Positions 7,908-18,500 of a stretch of DNA of 64,000 bases are shown piece by piece (the stretch's first letter is position 1; each line of letters starts with the position of its first letter). This stretch comes from Roseobacter denitrificans OCh 114 (lineage in GTDB: Bacteria > Pseudomonadota > Alphaproteobacteria > Rhodobacterales > Rhodobacteraceae). Location of the stretch: positions 3,681,001-3,745,000 of the forward strand of contig NC_008209.1 in NCBI RefSeq assembly GCF_000014045.1, written 5' to 3'. A program made the position numbers and the translations under genes. Under the pieces are notes generated by a model, which saw only the letters and a list, made by a program, of their open reading frames with translations, searched no databases and had not been told where the DNA came from.

Positions 7908-9220
7908 GCTGCCTCTGGCGTGATCAGATGGAAGAACGTACCCGTCACATTGCCGCGCAACGACCCGGTTTCAGGCACCGGGTTGCCATCGGCATCAAAC
8001 ACATCCGCCAGCGCCGCATCCGGTTGCTCCAGAATGGTCGAGTAATGAAACTCATGCCCGCGCAACGCCTGACCGGTGGCAAAACCGGGCATCGCCGCCC
8101 CTAGAACGGCACGACGGTAGCCAAGGTGGAATTTCCTTTTCTCATAAGAAGTCACAAGGCCAAGCAACCCGGCCATCGCATGGGTGTTGCCCTCTTTGTC
8201 GATCAATGCGGTACCAAGCGCCATGTATCCACCGCATTCCCCATGTACCGGGCGCGTCTCTGCATGGGCGCGCAAGCCTGCAAGGAACCGGGACGCCCCC
8301 GCCAATTGCCCGGCATGCAATTCCGGGTATCCGCCGGGCAACCACACGAGATCTGCACCCGCATCAGGTGGCTCATCGGCCAGCGGCGAAAACGGTAGGA
8401 TCTCGGCCCCCGCCGCGCGCCAGCCCTTTAGCAGATGCGGGTAGGTGAACGAAAAGGCCGCATCCTGCGCAAGCGCAATGCGCTGTGCGGGCGGGCGCGG
8501 CAGCCCGCCGCCCGATTGCTGCACAGTACCCGCAGCCGCCGCATGGATCGCCGACAGATCGACATGCGCACGCAGGAATTCGGCATATCCCGCAATCGCG
8601 GTTTCCAGATCAGGATGTTCAACCGCCTGAATAAGGCCAAGGTGACGTTCCGGCAGGCTCAGATCCCCCCGACGGGGCAAAACGCCCAACACCGGGATGC
8701 CGGCCTTGTCCATGCCAAGGCGCGCAAGCCGTTCGTGACGCGGGCTGGCCACGCGGTTCAGGATCACGCCTGCAAAGGGCAAATCCGGCGCATAGGCTTT
8801 GAACCCCAGTGCCGTGGCCGCCGCAGATTGCGCCTGACCGCCCACATCGACGACCAAGATCACCGGCCAGCCCATCCGCATCGCCGTCTCCGCGCTGGAG
8901 CCAAAGCCGGTCTGGCCCTGTGTGGCCACCCCATCATAAAGCCCCATGGACCCTTCCGCGACGCAGATGTCGGCATCCATCATCTCAGCCGCGATCCCAT
9001 TCAGCAGCACGGGGTCCATCGCCCAGGTATCAAGGTTGAACGAGGGCCGCCCGCTGGCTGCACGGTGAAACGCCGGATCAATGTAATCAGGCCCGGATTT
9101 ATAGGGCTGCACCGTCAATCCGTCATCACGCAAGGCGCGCAACAGGCCCAGCATCACGGTTGTTTTCCCTGTCCCCGAAGAGGGTGCGGAAATCAGCAGG
9201 CCGGGGGGTACGTCAGTCAT
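7904..9220 (-). CDS. cobB: Hydrogenobyrinic acid a,c-diamide synthase CobB
   Basis: This 438-residue ATP- and glutamine-dependent amidotransferase amidates the a and c side chains of the corrin ring. The N-terminal P-loop reads [11 protein letters not shown]; the C-terminal glutamine-amidotransferase domain contains [10 protein letters not shown] and the nucleophile region [12 protein letters not shown] chose the ATG at 9220, which overlaps the cobM stop by 8 bp; the frame is open to 9319, but that extension runs into cobM and lacks family similarity. An ATG at 9226 is also possible. Confidence 0.92.
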   Translation of the reverse strand: MTDVPPGLLISAPSSGTGKTTVMLGLLRALRDDGLTVQPYKSGPDYIDPAFHRAASGRPSFNLDTWAMDPVLLNGIAAEMMDADICVAEGSMGLYDGVATQGQTGFGSSAETAMRMGWPVILVVDVGGQAQSAAATALGFKAYAPDLPFAGVILNRVASPRHERLARLGMDKAGIPVLGVLPRRGDLSLPERHLGLIQAVEHPDLETAIAGYAEFLRAHVDLSAIHAAAAGTVQQSGGGLPRPPAQRIALAQDAAFSFTYPHLLKGWRAAGAEILPFSPLADEPPDAGADLVWLPGGYPELHAGQLAGASRFLAGLRAHAETRPVHGECGGYMALGTALIDKEGNTHAMAGLLGLVTSYEKRKFHLGYRRAVLGAAMPGFATGQALRGHEFHYSTILEQPDAALADVFDADGNPVPETGSLRGNVTGTFFHLITPEAA

Positions 9221-10007
9221 CACCATGTCTCCATTCCGACCACGGGCTTTGCGCCGATTGTGGTCTGTAACGTCTGTCATAATCAGCGGCGTATAACCGG
9301 CTTTCAGCGAAATCCTCACCGCCGATGGCCGGGCCGACCAAAATCAAGGCGGTGCGTGAAATGTCCGGATCAAGCTGGGCCTGCACCGTGGCGAGCGTGG
9401 CGCGCAGCACACGTTCATCGGGCCAACTGGCGCGAAAGACCACGGCGACCGGGCACTCGGCACCGTAATGCGGGGTCAGTTCCTCAACCACTTTCGCAAG
9501 GTTCCCGATCGACAGATGCAGCGCAAGCGTGGCACCTGTCGCACCAAAATTCGCCAGCGTCTCACGTTCTGGCATGGACGACGCACGACCCTGCGTGCGC
9601 GTCAGAACCAGCGATTGGGACTGGCCCGGCAGGGTCAACTCCTGCCCCAGACTTGCGGCGGCGGCGGCAAAAGACGGCACACCCGGCGTCACGCTAAAGG
9701 GGATCTCCAGCGCCTTGAGACGCCGCAATTGTTCGCCCATGGCAGACCACAGCGACAAATCCCCCGAATGCAACCGCGCCACATCCTGCCCGGCGGCATG
9801 GGCATCGGCAATCTCAGCGATGATCGCATCAAGGTCCATGGGTGCCGTGTTGATGATCCGCGTCCCCGGCTGGCAATGCTCCAGCACGGCCTCAGGCACA
9901 AGCGAACCCGCATAAAGGCACACCGGGCAAGCCGCAATCAGATCCCGCCCGCGCAACGTGAGCAGATCCGCCGCACCCGGGCCTGCACCGATGAAATGAA
10001 CCGTCAT
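9213..10007 (-). CDS. cobM: Precorrin-4 C11-methyltransferase CobM
   Basis: This 264-residue tetrapyrrole methylase methylates C11 of precorrin-4. It begins [20 protein letters not shown] and contains [27 protein letters not shown] and [19 protein letters not shown], all typical of CobM. The start at 10007 overlaps cobE by 4 bp; an in-frame start at 10034 would lie inside cobE and adds nine unconserved residues. Confidence 0.93.
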   Translation of the reverse strand: MTVHFIGAGPGAADLLTLRGRDLIAACPVCLYAGSLVPEAVLEHCQPGTRIINTAPMDLDAIIAEIADAHAAGQDVARLHSGDLSLWSAMGEQLRRLKALEIPFSVTPGVPSFAAAAASLGQELTLPGQSQSLVLTRTQGRASSMPERETLANFGATGATLALHLSIGNLAKVVEELTPHYGAECPVAVVFRASWPDERVLRATLATVQAQLDPDISRTALILVGPAIGGEDFAESRLYAADYDRRYRPQSAQSPWSEWRHGDD

Positions 10008-10372
10008 GCGCCCTCTCCTATCGCCAGTGCACAAGTTGCCTTGCCATCGGATGATTTGACGCGCGGTGCAAGCAGTTTCGCGCCCGGGCCCGCAGCGGCG
10101 AGGGCGGCGGCCTCGGCGACCGATCCGGTGCCTCGCGCCGCCTGTGACGCCGCCGATTGCGTATGCGTCACCTGTTCGCGCAAGACCGGTGCGGACACAG
10201 CGATGATCGGCAAAGACATGTCAGCGGCGAGGGTCCGAAACCCCTTGGCACAGGCCTTGTCGTCTATGGTTGCGATTGCATCAACGGTTGTTTGTGACCC
10301 CGTTTCAGACAGCGCATCCCTGAGGCTGGCCGCCGTTGCCGCCGATTGAAACCCAAAACCCGCCACGATCAT
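10004..10372 (-). CDS. cobE: Cobalamin biosynthesis protein CobE
   Basis: This 122-residue CobE/GbiG C-terminal-domain protein starts [20 protein letters not shown] and includes [13 protein letters not shown] and [10 protein letters not shown], the usual family pattern. CobE is found in aerobic cobalamin loci, and its exact biochemical role is not settled. It overlaps both cobL (4 bp) and cobM (4 bp). The start at 10372 is preferred to 10414, which lies within cobL. Confidence 0.85.
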   Translation of the reverse strand: MIVAGFGFQSAATAASLRDALSETGSQTTVDAIATIDDKACAKGFRTLAADMSLPIIAVSAPVLREQVTHTQSAASQAARGTGSVAEAAALAAAGPGAKLLAPRVKSSDGKATCALAIGEGA

Positions 10373-11568
10373 CGCACGCCGCTCCACTGCACGAGGGGAT
10401 AGGATGGCTTCCACGCGGTTTTGGCACCCAGCGGTTGCGCGGTCGACACATCAATACGCAACAACTCACCCCCCTTGCGTGCATGTGTTTCCGCCAACAG
10501 GCGTTCAGCCTCAAGCGTGACGGCATTGGCCACAACGCGCGTGCCGACGGGCAATAGTCCCTCCAGCGCATCCATCATTTCCGCACTCAAACCGCCCCCG
10601 ATGAACACCGCATCAGGGCTTGGCAACCCGGTCAGCACATCGGGCGCCTCGCCATGGACAACGCGCAAACGATCCACCCCAAGCGCCGCTGCGTTGTGTT
10701 CAATCAGCCCCACGCGATCCGCGCGCGGCTCAACCGAAATGGCGCGGCACGCCTGGTGCGCCAGCAGCCATTCGATGCCAATGGACCCAGACCCGCCACC
10801 GATGTCCCACAGCAACTCCCCCGGTTTCGGTGCGAGGGACGACAGGGTTACGGCCCGCACCGGGCGTTTGGTCATCACGCCGTCGGTGTCAAAAAACGCA
10901 TCCGGCAAACCCGCGGCAACGGGCATCACTGCACCGGCGCCCTTGGGCTTGACCGCCACGCAGACCGGATGCTGGAATGTGCGGGGCTGCATGTCGTCGG
11001 CACGCAGCGGCGTGCATTTTTCGCGCGGCCCGCCAAGCGCCTCCATCACGGTCAGCTCGCTTTCGCCAAACCCTTCGCCCTGCAGGTATTGCGCAAGCGC
11101 GTGCACAGCATCCCCATCGCGCAAAAAGACCACAAGCTGAAGATGCGGCGCGAGATAGGGCCGCAGCCGCGTCAAGGGCGCCGCATGCAGGCCAAGGCAG
11201 ATCGTCTGATCAATCGCCCAGCCCATATGGCTCGCGGCCCGCGAGAAAGTAGACGGCGCGGGCAGACATCGCCACTCCCCCGCCTCAAATTCACGCGCAA
11301 TGACGGAGCCTGCGCCGAACCAGAACGGATCACCCGACGCCAGAACGACGACATTTTGCCCCCTGAGGGACGCCAAAAGCCCTATCCCGTCAGAAAACGG
11401 CACAGGCCATTCGATCAGCCTGGCAGTGGTCTCGTCGAGCAATGACAAATGCCGCCGCGGCGCCATGATCACCTCGGCAGCGGCAAGGGCCTTATGGCTT
11501 GCAGGGGGCAGGCCATCCGGTCCATCTTCGCCCAGACCGATGATGGTGATCCAAGGGGCTTTAGTCAT
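10369..11568 (-). CDS. cobL: Precorrin-6Y C5,15-methyltransferase (decarboxylating) CobL
   Basis: This 399-residue bifunctional enzyme methylates C5 and C15 and decarboxylates the C12 acetate of precorrin-6B. The N-terminal half is a tetrapyrrole methylase (WITIIGLGEDGPDGL, APRRHLSLL, VLASGDPFWFG, PAPSTFSRAA). The C-terminal half is a class I methyltransferase of CbiT type (LLWDIGGGSGSIGIEWL, FIGGGL). The ATG at 11566-11568 interlocks with the cobK ATG on the other strand; the frame is open to 12003, but that extension is antisense to cobK and not family-like. Confidence 0.93.
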   Translation of the reverse strand: MTKAPWITIIGLGEDGPDGLPPASHKALAAAEVIMAPRRHLSLLDETTARLIEWPVPFSDGIGLLASLRGQNVVVLASGDPFWFGAGSVIAREFEAGEWRCLPAPSTFSRAASHMGWAIDQTICLGLHAAPLTRLRPYLAPHLQLVVFLRDGDAVHALAQYLQGEGFGESELTVMEALGGPREKCTPLRADDMQPRTFQHPVCVAVKPKGAGAVMPVAAGLPDAFFDTDGVMTKRPVRAVTLSSLAPKPGELLWDIGGGSGSIGIEWLLAHQACRAISVEPRADRVGLIEHNAAALGVDRLRVVHGEAPDVLTGLPSPDAVFIGGGLSAEMMDALEGLLPVGTRVVANAVTLEAERLLAETHARKGGELLRIDVSTAQPLGAKTAWKPSYPLVQWSGVR

Positions 11569-12322
11569 GACGCCAAACCTGCTGATACTGGGCGGTACGA
11601 CCGAGGCCACAGCACTCGCCAACACGCTGGCCAAAGCTGGGATCAAAGGCACCGTGTCTTTTGCCGGGCGCGTAGAACGACCGATCCGCCAACCCTTGCC
11701 GCAGCGTGTTGGCGGTTTTGGTGGCGCAGAAGGTCTTGCGCGGTACATGCGGGCGGAAAAGATCACCCATCTGGTCGATGCAACCCATCCCTTTGCCGCG
11801 CAGATGAGCCGCAATGCGGTCGCGGCCTCTGCGCAGGCCGGGGTGCCGATGATCGCCCTGACCCGTCCCAAGTGGGAGCCCGAACCGCAGGACAAATGGC
11901 AGCATGTTGCGGATATCGCGGGGGCTGTCGCCGCGCTCGAGCGCGCACCGCTGCGGGTGATGCTGGCGGTGGGGCGCATGCATCTGGCCGATTTCGCGCC
12001 CAACCCGCAGCATTTTTATCTGTTGCGGCTGGTGGACCCGCCCAAGGCCGCGCTGCCCCTGCCCGACGCAAATGTGATTGTCGCGCGTGGCCCGTTTACC
12101 GAACCCGACGACCGGGCCTTGATGCAGGAGCACAGGATCGACATCGTCGTGTCGAAAAATGCCGGTGGCAGCGGCGCCTATGCCAAGATCGCCGCCGCGC
12201 GCGCGCTTGGGTTGCCGGTCATCATGATCGACCGTCCGTCTGTGCCGGAGCGGCACGAGGTCGCGACCCCCGCAGACGTGCTGGACTGGCTCAGCCATCA
12301 GGAGACCGACCGCGGGGTATAA
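11567..12322 (+). CDS. cobK: Precorrin-6A reductase CobK, antisense within the cob locus
   Basis: This 251-residue protein reduces precorrin-6A to precorrin-6B with NADPH. It has the N-terminal LILGGTTEATALA, VDATHPFAAQMS, RPKWEPEPQD and the C-terminal VSKNAGGSGAYAKI, all CobK hallmarks. It is the only plus-strand gene in the locus. Its ATG (11567-11569) overlaps the cobL ATG head-to-head by 2 bp, and its last 25 bp overlap the 3' end of cobJ tail-to-tail. It therefore cannot be on the riboswitch transcript, and its promoter must lie inside cobL. Confidence 0.93.
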   Translation: MTPNLLILGGTTEATALANTLAKAGIKGTVSFAGRVERPIRQPLPQRVGGFGGAEGLARYMRAEKITHLVDATHPFAAQMSRNAVAASAQAGVPMIALTRPKWEPEPQDKWQHVADIAGAVAALERAPLRVMLAVGRMHLADFAPNPQHFYLLRLVDPPKAALPLPDANVIVARGPFTEPDDRALMQEHRIDIVVSKNAGGSGAYAKIAAARALGLPVIMIDRPSVPERHEVATPADVLDWLSHQETDRGV

Positions 12323-13047
12323 ACGATGGGGTCGCCCGCCCGTTCGATCAGCCGCGTCCGGGATGAGCCGACCAGCACCACAGTGCGCATATCCGCCATT
12401 TCAGGCGTCGCATCGGCAAGCCGCACCACGCGAATCTGCTGTTCGGCCGTCGAAACCGCGCGGGCGAAGATCAGCAACCGCTCGGGCGCGCATCCCTCGC
12501 GCAGAACATCTAGAACGCGCGCAAAACCCGTGGGGCGCGCTTTGGAACGCGGATTGTAAAAACCCATCGCGAAATCAGCCTCTACCGCCAGTCGCAGCCG
12601 CTTTTCGATCAGATCCCATGGTTTCAGGTTATCGCTCAGGTTGATCGCGCAAAAGTCATGGCCAAGCGGCGCTCCGGCTGCCGCTGATGCGGCCAGCATG
12701 GCGGTGATGCCGGGTAAAACCCGCACGTCCAACGCGCGCCACGCCGCATCGCCCGCTTCAAGGGCTTCGAAAACGGCCGAGGCCATCGCAAAGACACCCG
12801 GATCACCTGAGCTGACCACCACCACACGGCGGCCATCGGCAGCCATCTGCAAAGCGTGGCGCGCGCGATCCAGTTCCACCCGGTTGTCGCTTTCGTGCAA
12901 GGTCAGACCGGCGCGCGGCGCGATGCGGCGCACGTAGGGAATGTAGCCGACGATATCCGTGGCCTGCGCGATGGCCTCCGTCACCTCGGGCATAACGAAG
13001 CTCTCCCGCCCCGGGCCGAGACCCGCGATGATGACCCAGCCGCTCAC
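12298..13047 (-). CDS. cobJ: Precorrin-3B C17-methyltransferase CobJ
   Basis: This 249-residue tetrapyrrole methylase methylates C17 with ring contraction. Its motifs are IIAGLGPGRESFVMPEV, DIVGYIPYV, VVSSGDPGVFAMA, PGITAMLA, LGHDFCAINLSDNLKPW and FYNPRSKARP, the last two diagnostic of CobJ/CbiH. It overlaps cobI upstream by 4 bp, and its 3' end overlaps the convergent cobK by 25 bp. Confidence 0.94.
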   Translation of the reverse strand: MSGWVIIAGLGPGRESFVMPEVTEAIAQATDIVGYIPYVRRIAPRAGLTLHESDNRVELDRARHALQMAADGRRVVVVSSGDPGVFAMASAVFEALEAGDAAWRALDVRVLPGITAMLAASAAAGAPLGHDFCAINLSDNLKPWDLIEKRLRLAVEADFAMGFYNPRSKARPTGFARVLDVLREGCAPERLLIFARAVSTAEQQIRVVRLADATPEMADMRTVVLVGSSRTRLIERAGDPIVYTPRSVS

Positions 13048-13769
13048 GGTCTGCGGCCCTGTCCATGCACGATGATGATTGAAAAATAGGGCAGCGTTTC
13101 CGCACCAAATTCGGCCAGAGGGCAGATTTCCTGCCCCTCCATGCTGGCGTATTTCACAAGGATCGCGCGCTCCGCCTTGCCCGCCGCCGCCAGTGCCCGG
13201 CGCACCTTGGGCAGGTTGCGCCCGATTTTCATAACGACCAATGCATCGGCTTCGGTCATCGCCTTGGTCAAGGTCTCTTCATCCAGCGTCCCCATGACGG
13301 TCGACAGGATGTCATCCCCCCAAGTGATCGGTGCGCCACTCGCTGTCCAGGCGGCGGACATGCCCGTGATGGCAGGAACGACTTCGATCGGCAGGCTGTC
13401 TTTCAGGCGCGTATAGACATGCATGAAGGAGCCATAGAAAAACGGATCGCCCTCGCACAGGACAACAACGTCCTCGCCCGCCTCCACAAGTTTTTGCAGA
13501 TGCGCGGTACACTCCGAATAGAACGCCGAAAGGGATGCGTTGTAGCGCGGGTCAGACAGCGGGATCTCGGTGGTGACGGGGTATTCCATCGCAAAGAGCA
13601 CCACATCATCGCGCAACATCCCGTCCACGATGGTCCGCGCGCGGCCCGACCGGCCTTTCTTGCGGAAATACGCGATGTTTCGGGTCTGGCGCACCAGACG
13701 ATCCGATTTGACACTCATCAATTCAGGATCACCGGGGCCCAGTCCGACGCCATACAGGGTGCCGGTCAT
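13044..13769 (-). CDS. cobI: Precorrin-2 C20-methyltransferase CobI
   Basis: This 241-residue tetrapyrrole methylase converts precorrin-2 to precorrin-3A. Recognisable pieces are LYGVGLGPGDPELMSVKS, VLCEGDPFFYGSFMHVY, PAITGMSAAW and MKIGRNLPKVRRAL. The ATG at 13769 overlaps cobH by 4 bp; the in-frame extension to 13868 lies inside cobH and is rejected. Confidence 0.94.
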   Translation of the reverse strand: MTGTLYGVGLGPGDPELMSVKSDRLVRQTRNIAYFRKKGRSGRARTIVDGMLRDDVVLFAMEYPVTTEIPLSDPRYNASLSAFYSECTAHLQKLVEAGEDVVVLCEGDPFFYGSFMHVYTRLKDSLPIEVVPAITGMSAAWTASGAPITWGDDILSTVMGTLDEETLTKAMTEADALVVMKIGRNLPKVRRALAAAGKAERAILVKYASMEGQEICPLAEFGAETLPYFSIIIVHGQGRRP

Positions 13770-14395
13770 TCTGCGCGGCTCGCGATGGCGTTGATGGCGG
13801 CGACGGTGATGGCACTGCCCCCCAGACGCCCCTCGACAATCAGCGAGGGCACCGGATTGGCCGCCCATAGCGCATCCTTACTTTCGCGCGCACCCACAAA
13901 ACCAACCGGGCAGCCGATGATCGCCGCAGGTCGTGGGCATGCAGGATCTTCGAGCATCTCCAGCAGGTGGAACAGCGCGGTTGGTGCATTGCCGATGGCG
14001 ACAACCGCGCCCTCAAGGCGATCCCGCCAAAGCTCAAGCGCTGCGGCGGAGCGGGTCGTGCCGAGTTGTGCAGCCATGTCCGGCACACGGGAATCCCGCA
14101 GTGTGCAGATCACATCGTTATCGGCGGGCAGGCGTTTGCGTGTCACCCCTTCGCTCACCATATAGGCATCGCAGAAGATCGGCGCGCCCTGCTTCAACGC
14201 ATCCCGCGCCGCTGCGACCATGCCGGGGGCAACTTTCACATGCGCTTCGAGGCCCACCAGACCTGCGGCGTGGATCATGCGCACGACGACCTGCTCTTCG
14301 TCAGGTGCGAAGCGATCCAGCGCGGCTTCGGCACGTATGGTGGCAAAGCTCTCCAGATAGATGGCCGCCCCGTCTTTCTCGTATTGGTAAGGCAT
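13766..14395 (-). CDS. cobH: Precorrin-8X methylmutase CobH
   Basis: This 209-residue enzyme moves the C11 methyl group to C12, giving hydrogenobyrinic acid. CobH segments are MPYQYEKDGAAIYLESF, VVRMIHAAGLVGLE (containing the catalytic His), FCDAYMVSEGVTRKRLP, GNAPTALFHLLEML and IIGCPVGFVGARESK. It starts 2 bp behind the cobG stop and overlaps cobI. Confidence 0.95.
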   Translation of the reverse strand: MPYQYEKDGAAIYLESFATIRAEAALDRFAPDEEQVVVRMIHAAGLVGLEAHVKVAPGMVAAARDALKQGAPIFCDAYMVSEGVTRKRLPADNDVICTLRDSRVPDMAAQLGTTRSAAALELWRDRLEGAVVAIGNAPTALFHLLEMLEDPACPRPAAIIGCPVGFVGARESKDALWAANPVPSLIVEGRLGGSAITVAAINAIASRAE

Positions 14396-14397
14396 GG

Positions 14398-15537
14398 TTA
14401 CTGCGTCAGTTCCTTGATAACTTCGTCGCTGGACAATCCGCGCGCAAACGGCTCATCCCATGCAGCGCCATGCCTGACAAGATCGAATTTTCCATTCGCA
14501 CCAACCAGTGTGACATCCGCAGGCCCCGCATGCGCGCAGCCCTTTGAACAGCCCGACACATGCAGGCTTTGTCCCTTGGGCATGCGGGTGGCCAGTGCCT
14601 CGGCCAAGGCACGGGTTTCGGTTTCGCCCTGTTCACAAAGCGGCGCACCGGGGCAGGCATGTACATTCAGGATATGCGCACCCGGTTTCGTGACGAAACA
14701 GTCGGTTGCGACCTTTGAGGCCCCTTCGAGCAGGAACAGCCGCCACGGCGTGCAACGCAGCCCTGCGACCGCTTCATCCGCGAACAAACCGATCAAACCG
14801 CGTGCATCCAGCGCTCCGAAACCCGCACCCAAAAGGTAGCCGTCTGCGCAGGGGCCCGGCTGCGGCGCTGTGTCAGTGCGACGCGGCGCATGGCCCTGAA
14901 AACCCTCCGGCAGCGCATTACTTTCCAAGTGGCGGCACATGCGGCCTGCCTGAGCACCGCCGCTGTCCACAAACCACTGCGCCAGATCAATGAGCGCAGA
15001 CAGTGCCGTGTCCGGGCTGATTGCCATACCCGTCGCGGCACCATCCGCGCGCAGGATCAGGGGGGTTTGTTCGCCACGTTCGAACCTGAAATCACCCGAG
15101 GCCAACGACAAGAGCGGCTGCGCACCTGTATCAAGGACAATCCCCATTTTGGCCGGTAAACCCGGCAAGGCCCGCAACCCCGCCACGATCCTCGGATAAA
15201 GGTTTTCGGTAAGGCCATCCTGCCCCCAGAAAGGCGTTGTGAGGATGTTCCTGCGCGCCTCATCCTCTGCTGTGGCATCCAAAAGGCGCGCGTCCATCAG
15301 CGCATCCAGCAGTGCGCCGTGCCGGCCCTGATCCACGCCCCTGATCTGCAGGTTGCCCCGCGAGGTCAGATCAATCACGCCATTGCCGTATTCGATCGCG
15401 AGTTCGGCCAGCGTGCAGGCTTGGGTGCGGTCGAGACGGCTCATCTGAGGGCGCACACGCACAACGAGCCCGTCGCCCGAGGCCATCGGGCGATGCGCGC
15501 CGGGGCACCACCCCTTGACAAGGGGCGCGCGGTTCAT
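14398..15537 (-). CDS. cobG: Precorrin-3B synthase CobG
   Basis: This 379-residue monooxygenase hydroxylates C20 of precorrin-3A using O2 and a 4Fe-4S centre; it defines the aerobic pathway. It is built like a small sulfite/nitrite reductase: GDGLVVRVRP, LTSRGNLQIRG, and the cluster cysteines in HACPGAPLCEQG and HVSGCSKGCAHAG. It overlaps the cobN stop by 4 bp. Confidence 0.93.
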   Translation of the reverse strand: MNRAPLVKGWCPGAHRPMASGDGLVVRVRPQMSRLDRTQACTLAELAIEYGNGVIDLTSRGNLQIRGVDQGRHGALLDALMDARLLDATAEDEARRNILTTPFWGQDGLTENLYPRIVAGLRALPGLPAKMGIVLDTGAQPLLSLASGDFRFERGEQTPLILRADGAATGMAISPDTALSALIDLAQWFVDSGGAQAGRMCRHLESNALPEGFQGHAPRRTDTAPQPGPCADGYLLGAGFGALDARGLIGLFADEAVAGLRCTPWRLFLLEGASKVATDCFVTKPGAHILNVHACPGAPLCEQGETETRALAEALATRMPKGQSLHVSGCSKGCAHAGPADVTLVGANGKFDLVRHGAAWDEPFARGLSSDEVIKELTQ

Positions 15538-18500
15538 TCCGCCGCCTCAAGCGAGGCGAGGATCGAGTTGCGCCGTGATTTCCACAGGCCCGCCGCATGC
15601 AGTGCTGCAAACCGGTCCCGCATGGCCGCCAGCGCCGCAGGGTTCGCATCGGCCAGAAAGGAGGTGACATCCGCATCGCCCAAAGTGGCATCGAAATAGA
15701 GATCGAACAGATGCCCCGGCACCACATCGGCAAGCTGGGCAAAGGCTGCCATGTTTTCAAGCGTCGTGGCGATTTCCGCCGCCCCGCGAAAGCCATGCCG
15801 CTGCATGCCCGCAATCCATTCCGGTTGCGTGGCGCGCGCATGAACCACGCGGGCAATCTCTTCGGTCAGGGTTCGGGTGCGCGGGTTTTCGAAATCGGTC
15901 GCATCCATATGGTAGAGGGCTGCGCGCCCCCCGGTGACGGATTTGGCGGCGGCGAAGCCTGCCTCATGGGTGGCGTAGTCTTCGGCCAGCAGCACATCGG
16001 TTTCCGGCAAGTCCTGAAAGTGCAGAAACGCAGTCGCCTCGCTGACCCGCGCCTTGATGCCAGCGGCGTCCTGCTGAACGTTTTCCCCGTCCAACGCCCA
16101 GCTTGAGGCGGCCAGCCAGGCCTCGCCTGCCGCCAGTTTCGCCGCCTCGGAATAATCACCAATATGTGCCCCCACGGCGACGCCGAAACTGCCCGGTGCC
16201 GGGCCGAAAACGCGCGTGGTGTCAGCCCCGGCATAGGGATTCCAGTCGGGCGCTTCATCGCGGGCGGCCAAGGCGCGCACCGCTTGCGAAAACAGCGCTG
16301 TAAGTGTCGGGAACACGTCGCGAAACAGCCCCGACACACGTAAGGTCACATCCACGCGCGGGCGGTCCAATTCGGTGATCGGCAGCACCTCGATGCCTGA
16401 TACGCGTTCGGACCCATCATCCCAGACCGGGCGCACACCCAGCAGCCACAGCGCCATCGCGAACTCCTCGCCCGCCGTGCGCATGGTGGCCGACCCCCAG
16501 AGATCCACGATCAGGCTGCGCGGCCAGTCGCCTTCGTCCTGCAGATGCCTGCGCACGAACTCATCCGCAAGCCTGCAGCCCTGTTCGTAAGCGGCCCGCG
16601 TCGGAACGGAGCGTTGGTCTATGGTATAAAGGTTGCGCCCGGTGGGCAGCACATCAAGCCGCCCCCGGTAGGGCGATCCGGACGGGCCACCCGCGATGCG
16701 TTTGCCATCCAGTGCCGCCAGGAGGGCCGCACTCTCGCATCGCGCGGAAAGGCCCGCATCAAAACTGGTATCCACCTGCGGCGCGCGGCCCCAGATATGC
16801 AAGCCATCGCCAAACTGGCTGTCCTTGATGTCACAGACAAAGCGGTCGATGCGCGTGATGGCTTCGGCCGCGCAGGACACATCGTCCAACCCCAGTTCAT
16901 GTTCCACACCGAGCGCCTGCGCTTCGTCACGAATGTTCTGTTGCAACAGATCCCGGCGGCGCGGATCAAGCCCATCCGCATTGGAAAACTCATCCAGCAA
17001 AGCTTCGAGCCGCACCAGCCGCAGCGGCGTGGCAGTGGGGCGCAGGGGCGGCGGAATATGCCCCAGCGTCACAGCCCCGATGCGGCGCTTGGCTTGTGCC
17101 GCCTCGCCGGGATCATTCACGATAAAGGGATAAATCACCGGCGTCGCCCCGCTCAGCGCATCCGGCCAACACTGATCTGACAAAGCGACCGCTTTGCCCG
17201 GCAACCATTCCAGCGTGCCATGCGCCCCGATGTGAACGATAGCATCCACCTGCCTGCGCAGCCACAGGTAGAAGGCCACATATTCATGGCGCGGGACACG
17301 GGACAGGTCGTGGTATTCTTCATCCCGTTTCTGCGGTGTGCCACGTTCTGGCTGCAGGGCGATCCAGACATTGCCACGCCGCACAGCCGGCAGTGCGATA
17401 CCACCGTGTTCAGGCGGATCGCCCCATGCCGCCGTGAGATCGTCGCGCAGGCTCTGGGGCAGATTGGCCAGCAGCGCCTGATAGTCACGCGCATCAAGCC
17501 GTTGGTCGGCGCGCTCAAAATCCTGCGCGGTAACGTGCCCGTCGGTCGCGTAGCCGGCACCTGCCAGATCCTCAAGGATCGCGCAGGCAGAGCCAAGCGC
17601 GTCCATCCCCACAGCATGCGCGAGGTTCCACTCGCGCCCCGGATAGGTGGACATCACCAATGCAATGCGGCGTTCACTGGCGGGTCTGGACGCCAGATGG
17701 ACCCAAGCCGCCACGCGATCCGCGATTGCCGTGATCCGCTCAGCGTGGGGGCGGTGCACAAAGCGCGAGTATTGCAAATCCGCGTCCCGCTTTTGCGGCT
17801 CCTTGAAAGAGGCGACACCGGCGAACAGCCGTCCATCAACTTCTGGCAGCACCACATGCATGGCCAGATCAGCGGGGGACAAGCCGCGCTCTGCTTCGGC
17901 CCATGCCGCCTGCCGTGAGGTGGCCAGCGCCATCTGGAAAACCGGCACGTCGCCTGCATCCAGCGGCGAGGCGCCGCGCGTGCCCTGTCCGGAGAACGAG
18001 GTCGCATTGACGATTGCGACGGGGCTGAGATGGGCCACCTGACGTGTCAACCATTCCGCAGCCCCCGGAGCCTTGAGCGAGGGCGCAAACAGCCCCATCA
18101 AGGCGAACCCCTTGGCGCGCAGCGCGGCAAAGACCTGTTCAATCGGTGCCAGATCTGCGGCCACCAGAAACGACCGGTAAAAGACGACCAGGACCAGCGG
18201 GTCCGTGGCCGCGCTGGCCAGAACCGGACAGGTCACACCATGTTCCGGCGTCCATCCCCCGACCAAGGGCAACGTCTTGGCCCCGCGCACTGGCCCTGCA
18301 TAAAGCCCCGATGCCAGCGCCATCTGCGCCAGTGCCGCCTGCCACGCAACCACACCACCGGTATCACACAGCTTTTGCAACTGACGCAATGTGGACACCG
18401 GCAAGGTGGAAACGGCATCAAGGCGCGCATCCATGCGCCCATCCGCAGGCAGCACGGCCAGCGCAATGCCTTTGGCCCGCGCCAAGGCCTCGATCTGCTG

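Noticed and set aside
8435..9697. A 420-residue plus-strand frame
   Set aside because: It is antisense to cobB and cobM, both of which have clear family motifs; Arg/His/Pro-rich composition is typical of a shadow frame in high-GC DNA.
11568..12003. N-terminal extension of CobL
   Set aside because: It is wholly antisense to cobK and unlike CobL; the family N-terminus starts at 11568.
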